Both the position numbers and the translations under genes were made by a program. Below, one piece after another: positions 33,661-40,420 of a stretch of 40,420 nucleotides of DNA; positions within the stretch are counted from its first letter, which is position 1, and the number at the start of each line of letters is the position of its first letter. The notes beneath the pieces are model-generated. The model was given only the letters and a program-made list of their open reading frames with translations, had not been told where the DNA came from and made no database searches. The stretch comes from Sedimentisphaerales bacterium (GTDB lineage Bacteria; Planctomycetota; Phycisphaerae; Sedimentisphaerales; Anaerobacaceae), in contig JAFGPS010000138.1 of NCBI GenBank assembly GCA_016936075.1, positions 1 to 40,420 on the forward strand. Direction: 5' to 3'.

Positions 33661-33743
33661 TAGCCGAGGTGGGAGTCGAACCCACACACCCTAACGGGCA
33701 GGGGATTTTAAGTCCCCAGCGTCTGCCATTCCGCCACTCGGCC
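33661..33743 (-). tRNA. tRNA-Leu (anticodon UAA)
   Basis: Read on the minus strand: acceptor stem GGCCGAG/CTCGGCT with a G-U first pair, D-arm TGGCGGAATGGCAGACGC, anticodon stem GGGGA/TCCCC around CTTAAAA (anticodon TAA), a long variable arm with a CCC/GGG stem typical of class II tRNAs, and T-arm GTGGGTTCGACTCCCAC. The CCA end is not encoded. It reads UUA and probably UUG codons. Confidence 0.97.
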
Positions 33744-33913
33744 CAAAACCTTTATTAATTTGTACCAGAACACATTTTATTCACTCTGGAAGTAAGAATA
33801 ATAATGTATTTGTCCTTGATTTGCAAATAGATTCTAAAATCAATCCGATAATCAGATATGAATTTTTAACAAAGAATATTAAAAGGAGAAGGTTTTATAA
33901 AAATTTACATATT

Positions 33914-34654
33914 TTAAATTTTTTGGCCTGCTACTGCTAAAACTAACGCGAATACTTTGTTTGCACCTGCTTCTATGAGTATTCGAGCGCATTCATTCAA
34001 TGTTGCGCCGGTTGTTTTGATATCATCAATAAGGCATATGTTTTTATCGGACAGATTGTGTCTGTATCGAATTGCAAAAGCGCCAGCAACATTTTTAGTA
34101 CGAGCTGCTGGGCTTGGCATAGTTGGCTGCATCTTTGTTTTACGAATTCGTACTAAGTCTGTATTGATTTTTGCGGTAGGGTGTTTCAATTTTCCTGCAA
34201 TAATTTTCGATTGATTATAACCCCGTCTTAGTCTGCGTGTCCAATGAAGCGGAACTGGTACAAAAAAGTCGATATCTCCGTAGAATCTGCTTCCCTGAAG
34301 TGCAGAATCAGCAAGAAATCCCAATGCAAAATCAAGCTCGGTTTTCCCATTTTTAAATGCTAAAATCATGTTTTGAAGGCTATGAGCGTAGATTCCGGCA
34401 CGTGCTATACCGTCAAAAAATATTTCTTTTCCCTGGCAATCCGGGCATGTACCATCAATCATTCCTGCTATACTGGCATCCTTGCCGCAACGAGTGCAAT
34501 AATCTGAGCCTGTGCAGACAATTAGCTCGTTCCAGCAGTCTTTGCAAAGGTTGTTTTCTGTTTCATTTATATTTTTATTACAATTTATGCAAACCGCTGG
34601 CCAGAAAAGTTGTATAATACTATGAAAGAGAAAGTTAGTTTTTTGCGTAATCAT
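33914..34654 (-). CDS. comF: ComF-family phosphoribosyltransferase-like protein
   Basis: 246 residues. The N-terminus has paired cysteines of a zinc ribbon-like region (CINCNKN, LCKDC, YCTRCGK, CPDCQGK). The C-terminal part is a type I phosphoribosyltransferase fold with VPVPLHWTRRLRRGYNQS and the PRPP-binding loop ICLIDDIKTTGATLNECA near residue 207. ComF proteins support DNA uptake in naturally competent bacteria, but the family is widespread and its reaction unproven. No other competence genes are in the window. It is divergent from folC. Confidence 0.94.
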   Translation of the reverse strand: MITQKTNFLFHSIIQLFWPAVCINCNKNINETENNLCKDCWNELIVCTGSDYCTRCGKDASIAGMIDGTCPDCQGKEIFFDGIARAGIYAHSLQNMILAFKNGKTELDFALGFLADSALQGSRFYGDIDFFVPVPLHWTRRLRRGYNQSKIIAGKLKHPTAKINTDLVRIRKTKMQPTMPSPAARTKNVAGAFAIRYRHNLSDKNICLIDDIKTTGATLNECARILIEAGANKVFALVLAVAGQKI

Positions 34655-34702
34655 AAAAAGCCTTTGGACTTTTCCTTATGGTATTAAACTAATATATAGA
34701 AT

Positions 34703-34718
34703 TATTTCTCGTGAAACA
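34703..34718. promoter_or_regulatory. Degenerate parS-like site
   Basis: TATTTCTCGTGAAACA matches the parS consensus at 14 of 16 positions, with one half-site almost intact and a T in place of the first A of the central CACGTG. It is non-coding. It could be a weak ParB site or chance. Confidence 0.35.
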
Positions 34719-34932
34719 AATATAAAAGGCAGATATGCGGTAGAAAAATAGAATATAGAAAGCTTGTGTATAAGTATTTCTGTATTTGTTATTATATATG
34801 CTTATTGTACTAATTAACTCATAAGTGAAAAAAAGATTATCATTATTACTATTTAATGATGTATATCCTTGATATATAAGAACTTATCTTCGCTCCAAAA
34901 AACATATAGCAGTGTTTTTTGCTAATCTGCCA

Positions 34933-34961
34933 TTGACTAACGCTACTGATAAGGTTATAAT
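34933..34961 (+). promoter_or_regulatory. folC promoter
   Basis: TTGACT (34933-34938), exactly 17 bp, TATAAT (34956-34961). The -10 is perfect and the -35 has one mismatch. The predicted start point is only about 0-4 bases before the folC ATG. Confidence 0.75.
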
Positions 34962-34970
34962 TGGGTTTTT

Positions 34971-36410
34971 ATGGCAAGAATAGGAAGAACAACTGGAAAG
35001 AAACAGACAAAAAAATCCTCCTCCAAGGTCGCCAAAGTAAAAAGTAAAATAGCTTTCTCAAGTTATAAGAAAGCGATTGAATATCTTTTTGACAGGACAG
35101 ATTATGAGAAGGCAGAGGTTGTGCGCTATAATGTCACAACTTTTAGTCTTGAGAGGATGGAGAAGCTTCTGTCTTTATTAGGTAACCCACACGTTAAATT
35201 CCCTACAGTTCATATAGCCGGTACAAAAGGTAAAGGCTCGACTGCTACAATGTTGGCCAGAATGCTTGAAGCTAATGGGTATAAGGTTGGATTATATACA
35301 TCTCCGCACTTACTGGATTTGCAGGAACGAATCGCAGTTGATTCGGAATTAATTACTGAAAATGAGATTCGTGATTTGCTAAATCGTGCTCATGCGCCAG
35401 TAGAGAAAATGTCGAAGACTGATCCTCCGACTTTTTTTGAGATTTTCACCGCTCTTGCATTTATGCACTTTGTGGATAAAGCAGTTGATATCGCGGTCAT
35501 CGAAACCGGATTAGGTGGAAGGCTCGATAGTACGAATGTAATTCAGCCGCAGGTTGTGGGTATTACAAGTCTCAGTTTTGACCATATGACGCAGCTTGGA
35601 GATACTATCGACAAAATTGCGATGGAAAAAGCAGGCGTAATTAAGAAAGGTGTACCTGTAATAACAGTTCAGCAGGATCCAGCGGCTATGAGTGTTCTTA
35701 AGGCACAGGCGATTTCTGTAAAAACAGATTTAATCGTAACAGGAAGCGATATTGATTTTTCTCATCGTTTTGAGACCTCACGTGAGCATGGACCTCATAC
35801 AAGAATCTGCCTGACTACTCCGACAAGCAAATTTGAACATCTTCGTGTTCCGCTTCACGGCAAACATCAGGCGATAAATTGCGGCCTTGCTCTGGCTATG
35901 CTCGATAAACTCAGATCGCTTGGTTACAAAATTGATAACGATAAAGCTGCAGCAGGACTCGATAAGGTTTCTCTTCCGGGCAGAATGGAAATAATCTATA
36001 ATGATCCGAGAATTATGATAGACGCGGCTCACAACGCAGCGAGTATTCGCGCTTTGATACATGCAATCGGACAAAATATCCCATATGATTCGATGATTGT
36101 TATTTTCGGCTGCAATTCCGACAAAGATGTATGGGGAATGCTAAGAGAGCTGCAATATGGCGCTGATAAAGTGATTTTTACGAGAAGCAACTCACCTAAA
36201 GCTGTTTCACCTTCGGATTTAGCTGACATATACACAGAGATATGTGGAAAAATGTGCCAGTATGCACCGAGTTTGGGACAGGCTCTGCAAATTGCTAATA
36301 GTGCCGTAAGCCGAGAAGACTTGATTTGTATTACTGGTAGTTTCTATCTTATCGGACAGGCCAAAACGCGTTTTCTACCTCAGCAGGAACCGGTACTTAC
36401 AACAGTATAA
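34971..36410 (+). CDS. folC: Folylpolyglutamate/dihydrofolate synthase
   Basis: Mur-ligase-family enzyme adding glutamate to folates and possibly to dihydropteroate. 479 residues. After a Lys/Ser-rich N-terminal extension of about 35 residues come RYNVTTFSLERMEKLL, the P-loop HIAGTKGKGSTATML (near residue 78), YTSPHLLDLQERI, VIETGLGGRLDSTN, SLSFDHMTQLGDTI and, in the C-terminal domain, DAAHNAASIRAL and FGCNSDKD. No Shine-Dalgarno sequence precedes the ATG, and the -10 element ends only nine bases before it, so the mRNA may be leaderless. It is followed 165 bp later by waaA, which has its own promoter. Confidence 0.95.
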   Translation: MARIGRTTGKKQTKKSSSKVAKVKSKIAFSSYKKAIEYLFDRTDYEKAEVVRYNVTTFSLERMEKLLSLLGNPHVKFPTVHIAGTKGKGSTATMLARMLEANGYKVGLYTSPHLLDLQERIAVDSELITENEIRDLLNRAHAPVEKMSKTDPPTFFEIFTALAFMHFVDKAVDIAVIETGLGGRLDSTNVIQPQVVGITSLSFDHMTQLGDTIDKIAMEKAGVIKKGVPVITVQQDPAAMSVLKAQAISVKTDLIVTGSDIDFSHRFETSREHGPHTRICLTTPTSKFEHLRVPLHGKHQAINCGLALAMLDKLRSLGYKIDNDKAAAGLDKVSLPGRMEIIYNDPRIMIDAAHNAASIRALIHAIGQNIPYDSMIVIFGCNSDKDVWGMLRELQYGADKVIFTRSNSPKAVSPSDLADIYTEICGKMCQYAPSLGQALQIANSAVSREDLICITGSFYLIGQAKTRFLPQQEPVLTTV

Positions 36411-36506
36411 TTCCGAATAGTCTCACTCAAATAAGCTATGCTGCAAAGTTAAGATTTTGTCTGTGATTATTTCAGTCTGCCAAAAGTCTCTATATCTGGC
36501 AATTAT

Positions 36507-36535
36507 TTGACAGTGGAGCTTTTTAAACATATCAT
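36507..36535 (+). promoter_or_regulatory. waaA promoter
   Basis: TTGACA (36507-36512), exactly 17 bp, TATCAT (36530-36535). This gives a leader of about 34 bases before the waaA ATG. Confidence 0.7.
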
Positions 36536-36575
36536 TATCATTTATACATTATATGTTTTTTTCTGGATTGCCTGA

Positions 36576-37910
36576 ATGAGATTTATTCTTGATTTTCTAT
36601 ATATAATTGTTTTGTTACTGTATAGTCCCGTTGTGGTCTATCGCGTAATCAGGCATAAACGCTATAAAGATGGCTGGGCACAGCGATTTGGAAAAATTTC
36701 TCGAGATAATCCAACGAAAAAAAGTATTTGGATTCACGCCGTGAGTGTCGGTGAAGTGAATGCCGCGAAAACCATTATTCAGGAATTAAAAAAGTTTAGC
36801 GATTTTGATATTGTTATAAGTACAACAACTGATACAGGCCAGGCACGTGCAAAAGTTATTTTCGGTAATGAACATAAAGTAATCTATTTCCCATTTGATT
36901 TTTCATTATGCATGCAAAGAGCTTTCAGGAATATCAATCCGGCAATTTGCCTTTTGATGGAGCTTGAAGTATGGCCAAACTTCGTTGATATTGCAAAGAA
37001 ACTGAATGTTCCTGTAGTTATAGTAAACGGCCGCATAAGCGACAGGAGTTTTTCCAGGTACAGCAAAATCAAACCTCTTATAAAAAGAGTCTTTGCCAAA
37101 ATTGAACGTGCACTGGCACAAACTCAGGAATATGCGGACCGATTCAAAATCATTGGAGTTCCGGAAAATAATGTTGTTGTCACAGGCTCATTAAAATACG
37201 ACACCGCACAGATAACCGATAAAGTTCAAGGCTCTGATCTTCTTGAATCACAGCTTGAAGCATGTGGGATACGTGTGATGAGCAACGAGGGACGAGCGAC
37301 TAAGCTTTGGGTAGCCGGAGCTACAGGTCCGGGAGAAGAAGAAATTATTCTTGATGTATATAATCAATTGCTGACTAATAATAAATTCAAAGATTTATTA
37401 TTAGTCGTTGTCCCTCGCAAACCGGAAAGATTCAATGAGGTTGCAAATTTAATTACAAACTCTGGTTTTGAATGCTTGCGATACAGTACTATTAAAACAC
37501 AAGACTCAATCAACGAGCCACAAGTTACGAGAGACAAGAAACGAGTAGTTCTCGGTGACACAATGGGCGACCTGCGGAAGTTCTATAGCCTATCGTCAAT
37601 CATATTCGTAGGAAGGTCACTCGTTCCGATGGGAGGTTCGGACATGATGGAAGCGGCCGCTCTCGGAAAATGTACAATGTTTGGCCCACATGCTTTTAAT
37701 TTCAGGCAGACTGTAGATGCTTTGCTTGAGAATGAAGGTGCAATATTAGTCAAAGATGAACAGGAATTTTTCAACGCAATACAAAGATGTCTCAGTGATA
37801 CAGACTACACACAGAAAATCGCCAGGAATGGCCAACAAGTAATCAAAAACAATCAGGGAGCAACGCAAAAAACAGTAAAACAAATCGAGAAATATTTAAA
37901 GGCGATATAG
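36576..37910 (+). CDS. waaA: 3-deoxy-D-manno-octulosonic acid (Kdo) transferase
   Basis: Transfers Kdo from CMP-Kdo to lipid A precursor at the inner membrane, an essential LPS core step. 444 residues: N-terminal membrane anchor (about 2-24), then the GT-B glycosyltransferase. N-domain motifs are WIHAVSVGEVNAAK, STTTDTGQARA, LMELEVWPNF and NGRISDRSFSRY. C-domain motifs are VAGATGPGEEEIIL, GDTMGDLRKFY and GRSLVPMGGSDMMEAAALGK followed by GPHAFNF. Family members more often read GGQNPLEPA where this has GGSDMMEAA. Its presence implies an outer membrane with Kdo-containing lipid. Confidence 0.96.
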   Translation: MRFILDFLYIIVLLLYSPVVVYRVIRHKRYKDGWAQRFGKISRDNPTKKSIWIHAVSVGEVNAAKTIIQELKKFSDFDIVISTTTDTGQARAKVIFGNEHKVIYFPFDFSLCMQRAFRNINPAICLLMELEVWPNFVDIAKKLNVPVVIVNGRISDRSFSRYSKIKPLIKRVFAKIERALAQTQEYADRFKIIGVPENNVVVTGSLKYDTAQITDKVQGSDLLESQLEACGIRVMSNEGRATKLWVAGATGPGEEEIILDVYNQLLTNNKFKDLLLVVVPRKPERFNEVANLITNSGFECLRYSTIKTQDSINEPQVTRDKKRVVLGDTMGDLRKFYSLSSIIFVGRSLVPMGGSDMMEAAALGKCTMFGPHAFNFRQTVDALLENEGAILVKDEQEFFNAIQRCLSDTDYTQKIARNGQQVIKNNQGATQKTVKQIEKYLKAI

Positions 37911-38002
37911 GAAGATTAGAAATAGTATATTTTTGTACTCACATAATGTAAGTCTTTCGGAGTTTATCCTATCATTGCTAAATGCGTTATCGAAATTTTC
38001 AT

Positions 38003-39655
38003 TTAAGGTACAAAAACATCGTCTTCGTATTCAGGCAGATCAACTTTTTCATCGTAAACAGTTTCCGGGATTTCAACATTTGTTCGTAAATAAATTGTTA
38101 TAATGGATTCGCTGGTTTGTTTGCTGTTTTCATAATTCTGATACTGTATTTTTGCGGGATACCATTTCCCTGAATCAGTTATGCCGTATTCGACAACATC
38201 TGTAAAATATACTTTGTAAGGATTATCATTCGTAATTACTTTTCTTTCGCAGATGTAGTCTTTTTCCGGATTAAGATAATACAGAATCCGGTCGTAATAA
38301 TCATTTTTCTCCGGAGCTGAAATATATTCTATACATATCAGATTATTTTTAATCGAATAATCATCCCGAATAATGGTCGAATCTTCCGGAGAATCAACTG
38401 GCCACCCATATTTTTGTACAGTTCCTGCAGAAAAAGGTGAATCTTCCCAAATTTCAAAAACACTCTTTTCGCCATAAGCTGGATACATCTTGACTGTTTT
38501 GGACCACTCTAACAACTCCTCAAAAGTTTGTGGAAGTTCATCGACAGTTTGTGGCTGATCCGAAGGATTCATGCCCTGGCCTAACTGATAGTAAAACTTG
38601 CTAACCATAGGATTATCCTTATACTCAACCCAAACACTACTCCCAATATCAAGTAAAGAACTATTTTTTGTATTGCTACGTTTATTTGATTTTGTAATTA
38701 CAGCGGCGTATCGATTGACAATATAATAGAAATCTTTTCTATACGTGCTGTATCTGTCCCATATCTCAAGAACGTCCTTGTCAGGTAACTGTTCGGAAAT
38801 TACCTGTGCGTTGAGAGGCACTCCAAGGTCATAAATGTTTGTTGGGCCATTTTCCGGGTATTCTATTTCTATATGCGTGGAATATCTTATGCGTTTATTG
38901 TTTCTTCCCTTATAGTAGGTAACATCAATTATTTTTGGCAAATTGGTCGAGGAATCCATTAAAAACTGGTATGTTTTATCATAGTCTTCTGTATCAATTT
39001 GAGTTTTTAATATACCTATCGTCTCCTTACCATTTTTATTAGTATAGTTTATTATATTTGCATTCGGATCATTTATTATTGATAAATAAGAATCAAAATA
39101 TTTCTCAGGTGAAATTTCAGATAATGGTTTGATTGTTATGGAAGAATAATCCGGCTGCCAATATTTAATCGATACAGTATTCGAGTCAGGTTCATATTCA
39201 AAACGTTTGTGTAGATTTTCATCGCAAAAACTTATAGAGCCTTTGGCAGAAATAATTGCGTATGATTTTTTTCTATATGAAATCCACCACTCGTTGGTTT
39301 CTATGTTGCTATCCTGCCCTTCTTCGGGGAATTCTTCGTAATAATAAACTGCATGCATCCAGGGCACCTGTTTTATAGCCTGTGTCATTCGTGCGAAAGC
39401 AGTGGAAGCTCCATCAATCGATCCACCAAATTGATTTATACATAGAATTACAGAAATGAAAATTATAACCGTAGCGACGAATTTTACCAATTTGCTTCTT
39501 AAAATATTTTTACATATAGAAATAGCTAAAATCTTTTGTGTGTTATATTTTTCTTGTGTCTCGAAGGCATCATTAAGCACATTGCTTTTCATATCCGATC
39601 CCGGCGTTACCTGAAAATGCTTAATAAAATTTTCTGTTTCTTTAATGGATCTCAT
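38003..39655 (-). CDS. One-pass membrane protein with two LolA-like exported regions, partner of sigma pair 3
   Basis: 550 residues. The cytosolic part (1-56) has FQVTPGSDMKSNVLNDAFE. One membrane helix spans about 57-74. The exported part begins with NQFGGSIDGASTAFARMTQAIKQVPWMH, shared in pattern with the pair 2 partner. It appears to contain two beta-rich halves (LolA-like by pattern: YQFLMDSSTNLPKIIDVTYY, then DRILYYLNPEKDYICERKV and WYPAKIQYQNY) and ends in an acidic tail (DEKVDLPEYEDDVFVP). It overlaps the sigma gene by four bases (ATGA). Candidate anti-sigma or envelope sensor; the function is unproven. A 2.2-fold longer exported domain than pair 2 suggests a different ligand. Confidence 0.77.
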   Translation of the reverse strand: MRSIKETENFIKHFQVTPGSDMKSNVLNDAFETQEKYNTQKILAISICKNILRSKLVKFVATVIIFISVILCINQFGGSIDGASTAFARMTQAIKQVPWMHAVYYYEEFPEEGQDSNIETNEWWISYRKKSYAIISAKGSISFCDENLHKRFEYEPDSNTVSIKYWQPDYSSITIKPLSEISPEKYFDSYLSIINDPNANIINYTNKNGKETIGILKTQIDTEDYDKTYQFLMDSSTNLPKIIDVTYYKGRNNKRIRYSTHIEIEYPENGPTNIYDLGVPLNAQVISEQLPDKDVLEIWDRYSTYRKDFYYIVNRYAAVITKSNKRSNTKNSSLLDIGSSVWVEYKDNPMVSKFYYQLGQGMNPSDQPQTVDELPQTFEELLEWSKTVKMYPAYGEKSVFEIWEDSPFSAGTVQKYGWPVDSPEDSTIIRDDYSIKNNLICIEYISAPEKNDYYDRILYYLNPEKDYICERKVITNDNPYKVYFTDVVEYGITDSGKWYPAKIQYQNYENSKQTSESIITIYLRTNVEIPETVYDEKVDLPEYEDDVFVP

Positions 39656-40194
39656 TTTATCACCTCACTATTTAGTAACGTCCTTAATTTATCAAGGCCG
39701 TAACGATACCTGCTTCGAACAGTATTAACAGAAGTATTTCTCAATTTAGCTATTTCCGTAAACTTCATATTTCCCTGAAGATGCAGGACAATAATTTCTT
39801 TTTGCTCAAATGGAAGTTCATACATTGCCTGATTTAGTATTACAGTTTCTTCTTTTTGAATTGCCGGTAATTCCGCACCCGAAGCTATCGGTTCAGAATA
39901 ACTATCATCACCTGACGCGACATGTTCTAATTGCTTCCTCTTCATTCGATTTCGCGCGAGGTTTGCTACGCAGGTCGCCATATACGCTTTAAGGCTGCCC
40001 TGCAGTTTAATTTTATCTGCTGATTTTACGAACGAAACAAAGAAGTCGTGAAGCACATCCTCGGCGTCATGCGTATTATTTAAAAGAGCGGTTGCTACTG
40101 TTATCAAATACGTCTCGTATTTATCGTATATTTTTTCGAGAGCGTCGCGCGAGCCGCGTTTATATTTCCATAAAAGCAATGTATCTTCGAGCAT
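39652..40194 (-). CDS. ECF RNA polymerase sigma factor, pair 3
   Basis: 180 residues. Region 2: ALLNNTHDAEDVLHDFFVSFVKSADKIKLQGSLKAYMATCVANLARNRMKR. Region 4: LPFEQKEIIVLHLQGNMKFTEIAKLRNTSVNTVRSRYRYGLDKLRTLL. It is closest in pattern to the pair 2 sigma factor. The ATG has GAGG five bases upstream. A perfect 16-bp palindrome lies 22 bp before the start. The stop overlaps the partner's ATG, so the two are translationally coupled. Confidence 0.94.
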   Translation of the reverse strand: MLEDTLLLWKYKRGSRDALEKIYDKYETYLITVATALLNNTHDAEDVLHDFFVSFVKSADKIKLQGSLKAYMATCVANLARNRMKRKQLEHVASGDDSYSEPIASGAELPAIQKEETVILNQAMYELPFEQKEIIVLHLQGNMKFTEIAKLRNTSVNTVRSRYRYGLDKLRTLLNSEVIK

Positions 40195-40215
40195 TCATGC
40201 CTCACTAATTACTTC

Positions 40216-40231
40216 AAGAATGATCATTCTT
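40216..40231. promoter_or_regulatory. 16-bp perfect palindrome upstream of sigma pair 3
   Basis: AAGAATGATCATTCTT is fully self-complementary and lies 22 bp before the sigma ATG. It could be an operator or a small hairpin in the leader. No known regulator's site is recognised. Confidence 0.4.
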
Positions 40232-40303
40232 TATTTAATACACAATCGAAGTGCTTGATTCAGTTTATTTTTTTTGAGAATTTATGAAATATTTCAGGAT
40301 TTT

Positions 40304-40335
40304 AACAAAAAAAGCCGAGCAAAACCAGCCCGGCT
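40304..40335 (-). terminator. Terminator for a minus-strand gene beyond the right edge
   Basis: On the minus strand AGCCGGGC, seven-base loop, GCTCGGCT (one G-U pair), then seven T. The orientation shows it ends a transcript coming from outside the window. The stem is identical to the terminator after sigma pair 1. Confidence 0.88.
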
Positions 40336-40420
40336 CAATAGTGTTCGGCACTGCATTTGCTCTTTGTTAATTTAATATAGCGTTCATGTAAACGCAATTG
40401 TTTTTATAACATCAGGCCGC

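Larger units (their letters stand above)
34655..34970. other. Divergent intergenic region comF-folC
   Basis: 316 bp, AT-rich. It holds a near-consensus promoter for folC at its right end and a 14/16 parS-like word near the comF end (separate entries). Nothing else is recognised. Confidence 0.6.

Noticed and set aside
35774..35795. CACGTG cores inside coding sequence (for example in folC and near 27948 and 33098) as parS sites
   Set aside because: Outer positions do not match GTTTC/GAAAC, and the words lie in conserved codons.

Overview
The window looks like chromosome from an anaerobic, Gram-negative planctomycete-type bacterium, most likely a relative of the Phycisphaerae/Sedimentisphaerales. 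Evidence: AT-rich DNA; a Kdo transferase (LPS outer membrane); lipoprotein-processing enzymes; enzymes typical of anaerobes (a giant 2-hydroxyacyl-CoA dehydratase activase and a probable Re-type citrate synthase); and several ECF sigma factors, each followed by a one-pass membrane protein with a LolA-like exported part. That last arrangement is, as I recall, expanded in this lineage. The taxonomy is inferred from protein resemblance only.

Layout. 1-236: palindromic repeat and the purC terminator. 237-8011 (minus): purC, then marR - lnt-like - giant CoA-dehydratase activase, which reads as one operon from a TTGACA promoter overlapped by a 15-bp palindrome. 8475-10472 (plus): membrane phosphotransferase of the sulfatase/LTA-synthase fold. 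10473-10956: no gene, but two related hairpins, each exposing CTGGAGGAGG. 10957-12970 (minus): coaX - mnmE-like GTPase. 13181-15202 (plus): transketolase, meeting tail to tail an exported archaemetzincin-like lipoprotein. 16376-19771 (minus): topA and rdgB. 19772-21088: 1.3 kb of very AT-rich non-coding DNA with two perfect parS sites and a strong promoter, followed by parB with no parA beside it, an exported ankyrin protein and dtd. 24170-26730 (minus): gltX and a PfkB kinase, tightly coupled. 26924-27688 (plus): Lgt-like gene. 27786-31349 (plus): two sigma/membrane-partner pairs in tandem. 31399-34654 (minus): HAD hydrolase with a palindromic repeat at its start, Re-citrate-synthase-like gene, tRNA-Leu(UAA), comF. 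34971-37910 (plus): folC and waaA. 38003-40194 (minus): a third sigma/partner pair. The right edge carries a terminator for a gene outside the window.

Most genes are housekeeping: purine, folate, CoA and pentose-phosphate metabolism, tRNA charging and proofreading, DNA topology, nucleotide pool cleaning and chromosome segregation. The less ordinary content is the set of sigma/LolA-like pairs with near-identical terminators, the paired GGAGGAGG hairpins, the fused activase carrying two complete sets of cluster cysteines, and several housekeeping enzymes that lack or replace family signature residues (MnmE, Lgt, Lnt, Dtd, the sulfatase-fold enzyme). No insertion sequence, prophage, CRISPR array or rRNA was seen.
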